A program made the translations under genes and the position numbers. Below are positions 39,267 through 47,235 of a DNA stretch of 64,000 nucleotides, piece by piece. The notes under the pieces were generated by a model, which saw only the letters and a program-made list of their open reading frames with translations, was not told where the DNA came from and did not search any database. Position 1 is the first letter of the stretch. Each line of letters starts with the position of its first letter. The stretch is from Planctomycetota bacterium (GTDB taxonomy: Bacteria; Planctomycetota; Planctomycetia; Pirellulales; Pirellulaceae), in NCBI GenBank assembly GCA_963204915.1, contig CAUJHS010000076.1, positions 186,001 to 250,000 of the forward strand, written 5' to 3'.

Positions 39267-41743
39267 TTCAGCGTGAGATCAGGGTCGGGATTCGGCATGT
39301 TGTCGATCTCGGCGAACACGTTCTCTGGTATGACCGTCTGAGCCGTGAAGCCCACGTCGCCGGGGTTCGGGTCGCCTCGGTCCGTCCGTTCGCGGAACAC
39401 GATATTGGGTCCGCCGATGAACACCGTGTTGCCAGCGGTGATCGTGGACGTATCGCCCACCGGCAATTCGCCGCTCGCATTCGCTCCAATGCCGCCCCCG
39501 CCCGCGTTCCCGGCTGAAATCTCAGCCGTCGTCGGAAAGGACGCACCGACGTTCTTCGGCCAGAAGAAGATGTAAGGCTCGGTCGCCCCCGCCTTCACCG
39601 GCGTCAGACAAACGAAGTTCACCGTCTGGTCGTTCGAGTCGTAGCTGGCCGTCTCGACAATCGCTTTCACATCATCGTCGGCCACGATGCCGTGATGCTG
39701 GAAGTTCACAATGTCGAACGTCTCAAGGTTCAGCTTGTTCAGGAACGCTTTGAACCTGATCTTCTTCCAAGTGTTCGACAGCCGGATCAACCAGAACGTC
39801 GCCGTTTTGAGGACGATGTCGGGCTGGTTGTAGATGTAGAAGCCGAACTCGCGTTCCTTCGTGCCGTACTTGTTGACGTTGTGGCGTAGGATAATCTTCT
39901 CCGGTTCCTCACCGTTGCCGTCCGCCCAACTCAGCCGCCACGTCGCGACGATCTTGGTCACAAGGTCTTCGGTCGGCGTTAGCTCGACTTCGATGCTCTT
40001 GTGCTGGATGTCCGAAGCGGTGATGTCGGCGTCGGCGGTCGGCTCTTCCGGAAGGTACTTGAGGTAGAACTTCCCGTTGCTGATCCAGATAGCGCAACGC
40101 GCCTGGAAGGCGATCTCGCGGAGAACGTCAATCGTGTTCTTCCGTTCGAGGGTCGGGAAGTTCGCCGGGAACTGAGCAACCTTCGACTGCACCGAGGCGA
40201 AGCTGGCGGCGTCGGTCGTTAGGTCCGTCCAACGCTGGATGATGTACTCCATGATCTCCACGATGTTCGGCCCGACTGTGGACTCGAACGTGACGTAGAT
40301 GTCGTCGCTCCACCCCTGATCGACAATCGTGCTCAGCGGTTTCCGCAGCACGACTTGAACAGCGGTGATCGACCCGTAAGTCTTCGTCTCGACTTCGTAG
40401 AGATCGTCCGGCACATTGACCAGCCGCTTCTCGCCGAAGAAATCCTTGTACGCCTTAACGGCCAGGACTTCACCCGGCGTGATCGACACGATGTACGTGA
40501 TCGGCTCGTCGCTCGCCATGACCACCCGCGACCCCGGCTCGGCCCAAAAGTGTTGGGCCACTTGGTTCACGGAGGGGCGAGACTTGGTCGGCGTCTCGCA
40601 CAGAATGAATCCATGCCGCCGAATCTGGCAGTTGTTCAGGAAGTCACCGGTGCCGCACGGCACATCCATCGCGAAGTCGAAGGTTTGAGCCGGTGGAGCT
40701 TCTTCGCAGGAAGTCGCATCAACGGCATCGAAAGCCGCTTGGGCCTTCTCGTCATTGTCCGGGTGCTGCCGGTCGAGGATCGTGAACTCGTGTTCGTGCA
40801 TGGTCCCCGTAAACAGCCCGCCGTTGATGTTCAACTGAATCGGGGTGTCTTGCGGGAAGTCCTCGCCGCCCAGGATGCGGACCGGGTTGCAGCCGACGTT
40901 GCCTTCCTCCGACACCTTGCCTGTACGAGCGGAAGTCGCACACGTTTGTTGGGACGACGCCGAAGCGAGAGTCTCGGCGATCTGCTGACGAAGATCGTTG
41001 GCTTGGTCGAGCAGCGCGTTCGCTCTGTCGGAATCGTAGTTCTGCCACGCCGACCCGCAGATGTTGAGGAAGCTGATCTGCGTGGACATCATCGCGAGGC
41101 TGATGCCCAAGCTGCAATTCTCCGCACCAAGAGGAACTTGGTTGTGCAGGTCCGTCCCGCTCAGAATCCCAATGCCGCAAAGCGTGGTGCCCGACACCGC
41201 CTTGTTGACTTGCAACGCGGGAACATCGAGGCACTTCCCGAAGATGATCGGCCAGGGTTTGCCGACCAAGTCTTTCGGGATGTAGGGGAACTGCCCTTCC
41301 TCCGCGCTGAAACCGATCTCTTTGTCCTCTAACTGGGAGAGGACGGAGAAGGTGACGGTTCGCTCAGCTTCGGACCAGACGACGGGACTGGTGAGCTTTC
41401 CGGTGAACAGGAGGAACTTGTCGCTAAGGTCCAGCCCCTCGAAGTGCTGATATACAGACACATTCCGTTGGTGGACATCTTGGGTGTCGAGGATGTGCTT
41501 GATGCTTCCATCAGTGTCGTCCAGGTTGATTGTGATTTGCTGCGACGAGTTGTTGTTCAACACGTCGATGACGTTGTCCATCTCGCTCACGTCGAGAATC
41601 TTGCCGGGGATGCCGTCAACGTCGCGGTCAGCGTAGGGGACCGCACCGCCGCTGCCGCCCCAATCAACCTCGATGATGAAGATAGGCTCGGTGCCAAGCC
41701 GCTCGGCCAGCTTGGCGAGACCGTTCGCCGATATTTGCCTCAT
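38945..41743 (-). CDS. tail tip/hub protein (central tail protein), 3' end disrupted
   Basis: A 932-codon frame; sensible tail sequence covers about residues 1-855. The N-terminus (LAERLGTEPIFIIEVDWGG; DVSEMDNVIDVLNNNSSQQITINLDD) resembles phage tail-hub proteins. A Cys-rich middle (CNPVRILGGEDF, CGTGDFLNNCQIRRHG) follows, then a region with LERKNTIDVLREIAFQARCAIWISNGKFYLKYLP that matches baseplate-hub type folds. A Pro-rich linker (PLPPPVVPPLPSGG) then leads to DIRKTRISNNE, after which the frame is only the antisense of the exonuclease gene. A C-terminal receptor-binding part is probably lost. The start overlaps the upstream stop (ATGA). Confidence 0.75.
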   Translation of the reverse strand: MRQISANGLAKLAERLGTEPIFIIEVDWGGSGGAVPYADRDVDGIPGKILDVSEMDNVIDVLNNNSSQQITINLDDTDGSIKHILDTQDVHQRNVSVYQHFEGLDLSDKFLLFTGKLTSPVVWSEAERTVTFSVLSQLEDKEIGFSAEEGQFPYIPKDLVGKPWPIIFGKCLDVPALQVNKAVSGTTLCGIGILSGTDLHNQVPLGAENCSLGISLAMMSTQISFLNICGSAWQNYDSDRANALLDQANDLRQQIAETLASASSQQTCATSARTGKVSEEGNVGCNPVRILGGEDFPQDTPIQLNINGGLFTGTMHEHEFTILDRQHPDNDEKAQAAFDAVDATSCEEAPPAQTFDFAMDVPCGTGDFLNNCQIRRHGFILCETPTKSRPSVNQVAQHFWAEPGSRVVMASDEPITYIVSITPGEVLAVKAYKDFFGEKRLVNVPDDLYEVETKTYGSITAVQVVLRKPLSTIVDQGWSDDIYVTFESTVGPNIVEIMEYIIQRWTDLTTDAASFASVQSKVAQFPANFPTLERKNTIDVLREIAFQARCAIWISNGKFYLKYLPEEPTADADITASDIQHKSIEVELTPTEDLVTKIVATWRLSWADGNGEEPEKIILRHNVNKYGTKEREFGFYIYNQPDIVLKTATFWLIRLSNTWKKIRFKAFLNKLNLETFDIVNFQHHGIVADDDVKAIVETASYDSNDQTVNFVCLTPVKAGATEPYIFFWPKNVGASFPTTAEISAGNAGGGGIGANASGELPVGDTSTITAGNTVFIGGPNIVFRERTDRGDPNPGDVGFTAQTVIPENVFAEIDNMPNPDPDLTLNYVDPLPPPVVPPLPSGGITIDIRKTRISNNETPHHALRKLASKAQLWASGTICFSKGRSSFLNHSMNISTTLSRLGAWIASSSSGSWWTEVARSSARSIWSGWMSV

Positions 41744-42138
41744 TGCTCTACTCCCTCGAACTCAAGCGTGATCGTCTGAGTCTCACCCCTTGGCCAACCC
41801 TGAATCGCCGGGCCAGCCTTGCGGTCTGAGGTAAACTCAAACGGGTTGTTGGTGAAGTGACCGACCCACACGCGGTCGTTGTGGTCCACGACGTAGACCT
41901 TGGATGCGAAGTAAGAAAGAAGAAAGGCTCGGAGTTCCAAGCCTTTGTTCCTCGTCAGCCGGAAGGTCCAAGTCAGTTTCCGCCGCCCACCCTTCGTCTT
42001 GACGTAGGTGTACAGCGTGCCGTCCACTGCCCGCTTCGGCGACACGGAGTCCGCGAGGGCTTCCGTGTCGCTGAACTCCGGGTTCGGCAGAAGCGACGTA
42101 ATTTGCAAGCCAGGGTAGGGAGCGGAAATCTCAATCAT
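41740..42138 (-). CDS. distal/minor tail protein (Dit-like)
   Basis: A 132-residue virion protein with the pattern YVKTKGGRRKLTWTFRLTRNKGLELRAFLLSYFASKVYVVDHNDRVWVGHFTNNPFEF ending in ITLEFEG. This looks like the beta-sandwich of small distal-tail proteins, which link the tail tube to the tip. It directly precedes the hub gene, as expected. A diverged copy of the same pattern occurs inside the 635-residue repeat protein at 44177-46084. Confidence 0.6.
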   Translation of the reverse strand: MIEISAPYPGLQITSLLPNPEFSDTEALADSVSPKRAVDGTLYTYVKTKGGRRKLTWTFRLTRNKGLELRAFLLSYFASKVYVVDHNDRVWVGHFTNNPFEFTSDRKAGPAIQGWPRGETQTITLEFEGVEQ

Positions 42139-42153
42139 GGTTCGTATCCAGAG

Positions 42154-42447
42154 TTAGTCCGGTGAGCCGCTGACGCTGCCTTCGAGTTTGCCGTCGTTGA
42201 TAAGCTGCTCGATGACGCGCCGGTGCAGCGATTTGATGCTCAAGTTGGCCTTGTTGAGCGCGATCATCAGGTTGAGGGCCGTCTGTCCCTCATAGCGGAA
42301 AGCTCGCCGGATTTTCGAGACGGGGTCGATCAGGTAAATGCTGATTTCCGCCCCTTCCCAGTTCAGGTCGAGGCGAGAAACTTGAAACGTGGATGTCGCT
42401 CGCGGATCAGGTTGGTAAGGGTTGGTGAGGTTGACTTGCTCAGCCAT
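42154..42447 (-). CDS. small tail-region protein
   Basis: A 97-residue protein from ATG 42447 (TGATG overlap with the upstream fibre gene). It contains STFQVSRLDLNWEGAEISIYLIDPVSKIRRAFRYEG then a helical KSLHRRVIEQLINDG. Its location between fibre and distal-tail genes suggests a tail accessory or chaperone. Family not recognised. Confidence 0.5.
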   Translation of the reverse strand: MAEQVNLTNPYQPDPRATSTFQVSRLDLNWEGAEISIYLIDPVSKIRRAFRYEGQTALNLMIALNKANLSIKSLHRRVIEQLINDGKLEGSVSGSPD

Positions 42448-43385
42448 CAAACGGTTTCCTCAGAATTGAGACGAGCGAGATACTCGTCGAAGGTTTCAAC
42501 GTGCGTGAACGTCAACTCGCTTGGCGAGCCGGTGATCGGTTCGCCGTTGACGAGCTTTTGCAGAAGGCGCTCCATCCGGGTCCGGTTCGTCCAGCGGATT
42601 TTGCCCCCATGCTCTTCGCGAGCGACACGGTCCCGCATCCCGTCGGCGTTGTCGTACAGCCATGCCGGTGCATCCCCGGCGTGCTCAGAGATTTGTGTGG
42701 CCGTACCGGCTTCGTCGATGACGAAGACTTCGACGGTGCCGGTCACATCCTTGGCGAAGATGCCCGCAGTGTTCGATCCCATCGTGGGATTGCCCGCGTT
42801 GTCGCCGAGCGCGATGACCTTGGTGGCTGTTCCAGTCGGCAACGTCGTGGTGCCGACCAAGATGACGCCGTTAAAGTAGTTGGGGGCGGTCCCAGCCATG
42901 TAGCAGTTCCACTTGTTGGAACCACTGGCGACATCTCCGTAAAAAGCGTAGGCGTTATCCCCGGCATCGAAGTCAGCTTGGTAATAACCGTAAAGATTGG
43001 TTAGCGAGCCTCCACCGGTGTTCAACCCGCCGTCCGAGAAGTAGCCATAGGCGCTTGTGAGGGCACCAGCACCAAGATTTCCGACGTTGGAATAGTTGCC
43101 GCAGATTGCGGTAACAGTGCCGGATGCGCCCGTAACGAAAGTGGTGAAGAAACCCGCGAAGACCAAGGGGGTTCGTGTGGTTGAAGCCGGCTTGGTCAAG
43201 CCGAACCGATGCGGCGACTCCGCGAATGATCTGCGCGTTGTTCGCGGTGAGTACGGCGTTGGTCGTGAATCGCCCGACATCGGTTGTCGTTGTCGGGTCG
43301 ATGATTTCCTTTTCAAAGTTGCAGGCAGCGTTAGGACTGATGCTTGCAAGACCGCCTGTGACGCTATTGAAATGCACATCGGCAT
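42447..43385 (-). CDS. tail fibre, C-terminal part (separated by frame breaks)
   Basis: Only codons from about 43166 down look genuine; the upstream part of this frame is Arg/Ser-rich shadow. The genuine part has a Gly/Tyr-rich shaft (NLGAGALTSAYGYFSDGG; GSNKWNCYMAG), the third copy of the fibre module (GVILVGTTTLPTGTATKV, ALGDNAGNPTM, AKDVTGTVEVFVIDEAGTA) and a compact end with ARLNSEETV. It is in the same frame as the N-terminal part at 43461-44177, and the stretch between is coded in another frame, so one ancestral fibre of about 577 residues is inferred. Confidence 0.65.
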   Translation of the reverse strand: MPMCISIASQAVLQASVLTLPATLKRKSSTRQRQPMSGDSRPTPYSPRTTRRSFAESPHRFGLTKPASTTRTPLVFAGFFTTFVTGASGTVTAICGNYSNVGNLGAGALTSAYGYFSDGGLNTGGGSLTNLYGYYQADFDAGDNAYAFYGDVASGSNKWNCYMAGTAPNYFNGVILVGTTTLPTGTATKVIALGDNAGNPTMGSNTAGIFAKDVTGTVEVFVIDEAGTATQISEHAGDAPAWLYDNADGMRDRVAREEHGGKIRWTNRTRMERLLQKLVNGEPITGSPSELTFTHVETFDEYLARLNSEETV

Positions 43386-43494
43386 CCGTGCTCAGGTCTT
43401 GCGGGGCAATGGGGTATGCTGTACCGCCTTCATTGATCGCGTACAGCGTGACCGTGCCATTTACGTCTGTGGCGTAGATACAGGCCGTGTCGCT
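43167..43494 (-). pseudogene. tail fibre, middle part in a shifted frame
   Basis: Between the two larger pieces, protein-like sequence continues in a different frame: SDTACIYATDVNGTV, then EGGTAYPIAPQDL and a segment with SVTGGLASISPNAACNF. It joins the N-terminal part at 43490, where GCGACACGG lacks one G compared with the sister module, and the C-terminal part at a run of five C (43167-43171) where four would keep frame. The two changes cancel. This may be decay, sequencing error or phase variation. Confidence 0.6.
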
Positions 43495-44177
43495 CTAGGC
43501 GTAGGATCACCGGCGTTGTCGCCAAACACGGCTACCTTAGTTGCGGTGCCGGTCGGACTGATCGCTGTCCCGACTAGGATGTTGCCGTCGGCGTCGATGC
43601 GTACACGCTCGGCATTGGCAGTCCCCAAGAACAGGTAGTCCTCTGTCGTGTTGCCTACAATCCAGGCTGAATAGTCGCTCCCCCAGGCGAGGTTGTACGA
43701 ACCTGAGAGAAATAGATTGCCTGCGCTGCCAGCAATTCCAATGCCGAGTCCGGCGAACTGTGGCGTACCTGCCGCACGCAAGTCTTGCGGGGCAACTTCA
43801 AACGCAGTGCCGCCTTCACGGATGGCGTACAGTGTCACCGCGCCAGCTACATCCTTTGCATACAGAACCGCCGTGTCCGCTGCGGGCGTTGGGTCGCCTG
43901 CGTTGTCACCGAACGCGACAACCTTAGCCGCAGTCCCCGTTGGTGCAGCCGCGCCGCCGACGAGGATAATCCCGTCGGCGGCGAAGCTATCTGCGGTAAT
44001 GCGGAAGTCGCCTGCATCCCAGTCAGCAGTCAAGCCGCTGACGAGGACGGCGAACGAAAGCAGTTGAGCAATCGTTGAATGGTAGCTACTGCCCGGCCCG
44101 CCAGCCGCCGCTTGCAAGGCGACAAGGTCGGCGAGATCGGGTGTAGGGTCATTGGGCAATTCGTTAAATTGCGGCAT
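43461..44177 (-). CDS. tail fibre, N-terminal part
   Basis: A 238-codon frame. It begins with a short adaptor (MPQFNELPNDPTPDLADLV) and ADWDAGDFRITADSFAADG, then the first fibre module (GIILVGGAAAPTGTAAKV, AFGDNAGDPTPAADTA, IREGGTAFEVAPQD), a shaft segment and the start of the second module. The frame then breaks at 43490 and ends in junk (RATRPVSTPQT). ATG overlaps the stop of the repeat protein upstream. Such fibres decorate the tail tip and contact the cell surface. Confidence 0.7.
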   Translation of the reverse strand: MPQFNELPNDPTPDLADLVALQAAAGGPGSSYHSTIAQLLSFAVLVSGLTADWDAGDFRITADSFAADGIILVGGAAAPTGTAAKVVAFGDNAGDPTPAADTAVLYAKDVAGAVTLYAIREGGTAFEVAPQDLRAAGTPQFAGLGIGIAGSAGNLFLSGSYNLAWGSDYSAWIVGNTTEDYLFLGTANAERVRIDADGNILVGTAISPTGTATKVAVFGDNAGDPTPRATRPVSTPQT

Positions 44178-46084
44178 TAGCTTGACTCCAAGGGTTCGCC
44201 ATCGCCGGTCAGAAGGACTTCGCCATCACCGGTGCGTAACGGTTGATTTACAAAGATGCAGTCAGCAAGAGAACCGAGCGTGAGAGCGGAACTGGCCGCG
44301 TAGCTCCGTGTGGCGGCCCGGCTCGCCGTCGAGCTAAGGGCCAGCGACGAGGTTGCAGCAGGTGTAATTTGACCGGTGCTTTCCCGCGTACCCTCGAACT
44401 CAAAGCTCGCGGTGAACGAGTTTCGTCGATCCTCGACAACTGGGTCTTGGGGATTAACGATGACGCCACGCCAAGCTCGGTTCTCCCAGTCGATTAACCG
44501 AATCTGCTTACCGAGCGTCGTGCGCATGAAGGCGAGCAGTGCGTCCTTCTCTTCGCTCTTGAGAACCGAGAAGGTCAGCAGCAGCGTCTCGACCTTGGGC
44601 CAGATCGGGTCGGCGTAGATAACGAGCGTCCCGCCTCGTGTCTCGCGGTTGATCCGGTCGAAGGCCAGCCGGTCGATGTCGCCTAGGTTGGGCGACCGAA
44701 GCGTGACGACTTGGGTTGGAGCGCCCGTGGCCGGGTATAGCAAGCGGAAGCCGGTAAGCTCAGAGGCAGCGGGAAGGCTCGTCGAAGGCGGTTCGGGTGC
44801 GTCGGGGTCCGTAGACGCGCCGACGAACGGTGAATATTCGCAAGTGACCGCCGACCGCTCGATAACGAACCGCACGGCCTGTTGAACGGCCAGGGCGATT
44901 TCCAGAGCCATCGCCGCCCGGTTAATCGCTACCGTGGCGGTCTGCGACAACTCAAGCGTGTTTTCCGGCTGGTACTGAGAAACAAACGCAGCCGCAGCTT
45001 GCGACAGTGACAGAGTATTGCCGGCTTCCTGCGGGTTGCTTATCCGAGCTTCGTCCGCGAGCGACAGCGTAGACTCAGCATCCGCCGTGATCCCGTCTAC
45101 ACGGGTGAGTGACTTGTGAGCCGTCTGCGTCCACTGGATGAAGTCGTGGGCGCTTGGATTGGTTAGAAGGGCTGCACTCGCCTCGCCGGTCAAACCGGTC
45201 TGCACCGTGACGAATTCGAGCGTATCGGGGTCGAAGACTTCTTCGTACTTGACAAGGGCGCTCGACGCATCGACGTAGATTGGCTGGCGAACATCGACCG
45301 TCTGCGTGAGATTGATCGTGCTCGTGAGCCGTTGCGTCGTGTTGCCGACCGCCAACTGCGTGAGCGTGATCGTGCTTTCGGCCAGCTTCGCAACAACCGT
45401 CGTCGCTTCGCTGGTCATAACCAGCGTGCTCGTCGCGTCGCGGTACTTGTCGGGAGTCGAGTCTACCGATTGAACAATCGCCAGTTCCGACTCAGCCGAG
45501 ACCAGTATCGGACCGCTGTGTACCGCGACTTGCGTGAGGACCAGTTCGCTCTCGGCGTCTACCTCAAACGTCTGCGGAACATAGGCGATGTTTTCCAGTT
45601 CGATTAAGCTCGACGCCGCTCGCGGCAACGGGCCACGTTGCTCGGCAGTCTGCGTCAACGCCAGCGTGTTCGACGCCGGACCGAACTTCTGGTTGTGGGC
45701 GACCGTCTGTGTGAACGTCAACGCCGACGTAGCGGACTTGCGGAGAGCAGCCCGGAGTACCCCAGTCGCTTCCTGCGACAGTTCAAGCTCACTGATCTCC
45801 GAATTGTTTAGAGTGCCCGTTGTACCGACGACGCTTTGCGTCAGTGCGATGTTGTTTTCTGCTACGGCATTGAACTGAGTCAGTTCAGCCGACGCTTCGT
45901 GCGTGAGCGTAAGTTCGCTCTCGGCGTCAAGGAACGGGTTGAACGCCTCCGCTTCCTGGGTTAAGGAAATCGTATTCGTCGCGGCGACTTCAAGACCGCC
46001 CCCGCCACCCTCGGTCGCCGCGCCCAGACGAAGCGACAAGCCGAGTACGGAGTCCGCCGTGCCTAGCACACTCGTCCAAGCCAT
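44177..46084 (-). CDS. virion protein with LTQ repeats and a Dit-like C-terminal domain
   Basis: A 635-residue tail-region protein. Residues about 35-400 contain some sixteen copies of a short unit S-x-L-x-L-T-Q-x-A spaced about 20-27 residues apart (TNTISLTQEA, ESELTLTHEA, SNTLALTQTA, ESELVLTQVA, ENTLELSQTA and others), suggesting a beta-solenoid or fibrous shaft. Residues about 430-560 form a globular domain (VVTLRSPNLGDIDRLAF; FMRTTLGKQIRLIDWENRAWRGVIV; FEFEGT) resembling the small distal-tail protein at 41740. Two more repeat units follow, then DGEVLLTGDGEPLESS. It precedes the fibre gene with an ATG-stop overlap. The repeat is not one I can name. Confidence 0.65.
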   Translation of the reverse strand: MAWTSVLGTADSVLGLSLRLGAATEGGGGGLEVAATNTISLTQEAEAFNPFLDAESELTLTHEASAELTQFNAVAENNIALTQSVVGTTGTLNNSEISELELSQEATGVLRAALRKSATSALTFTQTVAHNQKFGPASNTLALTQTAEQRGPLPRAASSLIELENIAYVPQTFEVDAESELVLTQVAVHSGPILVSAESELAIVQSVDSTPDKYRDATSTLVMTSEATTVVAKLAESTITLTQLAVGNTTQRLTSTINLTQTVDVRQPIYVDASSALVKYEEVFDPDTLEFVTVQTGLTGEASAALLTNPSAHDFIQWTQTAHKSLTRVDGITADAESTLSLADEARISNPQEAGNTLSLSQAAAAFVSQYQPENTLELSQTATVAINRAAMALEIALAVQQAVRFVIERSAVTCEYSPFVGASTDPDAPEPPSTSLPAASELTGFRLLYPATGAPTQVVTLRSPNLGDIDRLAFDRINRETRGGTLVIYADPIWPKVETLLLTFSVLKSEEKDALLAFMRTTLGKQIRLIDWENRAWRGVIVNPQDPVVEDRRNSFTASFEFEGTRESTGQITPAATSSLALSSTASRAATRSYAASSALTLGSLADCIFVNQPLRTGDGEVLLTGDGEPLESS

Positions 46085-46088
46085 TATG

Positions 46089-46364
46089 TCACCTTGTTTC
46101 CTTCTCGACTTGTTCGTTCAACAAAAACGTCAGCCTCCGGTACGCCCTCCCATCATGCCCCCGCAAGCGGTGCAAGACTTCGCGGGCTGGTGTCCGGTGG
46201 GTCCAAGATCGCGGGGTGTAGTCGGCAGCTAACAACAGGTGAACGAAGCTCTGCTCTAAGCTGCCACTAGCCGATAGACCCATCCGAGAAATCAGCGAGT
46301 GGAAAGGATTCGGCGGGAACGAACAACTCGCTTCTTGCGTGAGCGTGATCGTAGAGGAAGGCAA
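46089..46364 (-). CDS. fragment of an LTQ-repeat protein (uncertain)
   Basis: From TTG 46364 the frame gives SSTITLTQEASCSFPPNP, one good LTQ unit; upstream in-frame codons (to about 46460) add LGNRFAILGKSFVLGV, similar in style to the first residues of the 635-residue protein (SVLGTADSVLGL). No ATG or GTG with a ribosome site precedes it, and it sits just after a strong terminator. The rest has no family. I think this is a remnant of a duplicated repeat gene rather than a working one. Confidence 0.35.
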   Translation of the reverse strand: MPSSTITLTQEASCSFPPNPFHSLISRMGLSASGSLEQSFVHLLLAADYTPRSWTHRTPAREVLHRLRGHDGRAYRRLTFLLNEQVEKETR

Positions 46365-46470
46365 CCGGTCAAAGTCGGAGAGCGTTCTGACCCCAAGAAC
46401 AAACGACTTTCCAAGAATGGCGAAACGATTGCCGAGTTCGCTAGTTTGGGCGATCTCAGTGTCTCTCTAC

Positions 46471-46506
46471 AAAAACAGGCCGGGCGTGGGCAAAGCCACG
46501 CCCGGC
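46471..46506 (-). terminator. Rho-independent terminator
   Basis: An 11-bp GC-rich stem (GCCGGGCGTGG 46479-46489 with CCACGCCCGGC 46496-46506), a 6-base loop and five T on the minus strand (46471-46475). It lies 24 bases after the stop of the 206-residue virion gene and should end that transcript. Confidence 0.85.
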
Positions 46507-46529
46507 CCGCAGCGAGGGAGAGAACGCGA

Positions 46530-47150
46530 TTAGGCGCTGACGGTGTATGTGACCTTCAACTGGTCGCCGTTTTGCACCGCCACATCGCCGCCAGAGAAGA
46601 GAGCCGTCGCCCACAGCTTGTTGGCGGTGCCCGCCGTGTGGTCGCCCTTCGTCTGAGCATTGGCACCGCCGCAAAGGAAGATGCCCTTCACGGTGCCGGT
46701 CGCCGTGATGTCGAAGTTCACGGTGGCCGAGTTGGTGATCGAAGCCGCGCTGGCCGCACCTTCGGTCCACGCCGGACGAGTCACCGCCGAGTCGGCGTTG
46801 GCTTCGTCGGTGTAGTCGTCGAACTCGTCCCAACCGTTTCCGGCTTGGTTGATGTTGTCGTAGTTGTCCGCATCGGCCAACGCCGAGAAGCCGGTGTTGT
46901 CGATCAGACCCAAGTACCAAGTGGCGAACGCGGCCTCACCGTGGAACATCACGTCCAGCAAGAAGTTCTTGCCTTCGGTCGTGATGCCGTTGGGAAACAC
47001 CCGCTCGTCGATTCGTTTGCCGTTCCGCCAATGCTCCACCTTGAACTGGCCCCGAAGCGGGAGCTTGTCAAGTTGGAGGGAGGCTCGGTTGCGGCCGCCA
47101 GCACGCACAATCTCGGCACCGGCGACTTGATTCACGCTCAACTGATTCAT
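46530..47150 (-). CDS. phage virion protein, tail-associated (conserved phage type)
   Basis: A 206-residue beta-rich protein: FKVEHWRNGKRIDERVFPNGIT, FLLDVMFHGEAAFATWYLGLIDN, TRPAWTEGAASAASITNSATVNFDI and an end DQLKVTYTVSA. This arrangement is common among uncharacterised phage structural proteins, where it is usually encoded near tail genes. It lies between two hairpins with its own terminator, which suggests separate, high-level expression as for an abundant virion component. Exact location in the virion unknown. Confidence 0.6.
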   Translation of the reverse strand: MNQLSVNQVAGAEIVRAGGRNRASLQLDKLPLRGQFKVEHWRNGKRIDERVFPNGITTEGKNFLLDVMFHGEAAFATWYLGLIDNTGFSALADADNYDNINQAGNGWDEFDDYTDEANADSAVTRPAWTEGAASAASITNSATVNFDITATGTVKGIFLCGGANAQTKGDHTAGTANKLWATALFSGGDVAVQNGDQLKVTYTVSA

Positions 47151-47173
47151 GTAAACAGACCTTTAGATAGAAG

Positions 47174-47205
47174 GTCACGCAGCGACAGCGCTGCCGCTGC
47201 GTGAC
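47174..47205 (-). terminator. hairpin after the tape measure gene
   Basis: GTCACGCAGCG (47174-47184) pairs perfectly with CGCTGCGTGAC (47195-47205), 11 bp with a 10-base loop. No clean T-run follows on the minus strand, so it may be a weak terminator, attenuator or mRNA-end stabiliser between the tape measure and the 206-residue gene. Confidence 0.5.
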
Positions 47206-47235
47206 GGTGAAAGAAGATGCCGAGTCGTGCGCCGA

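Noticed and set aside
46299-47204. Plus-strand open frame of 301 codons
   Set aside because: Antisense of the 206-residue virion gene and its terminator; Arg-rich without motifs.
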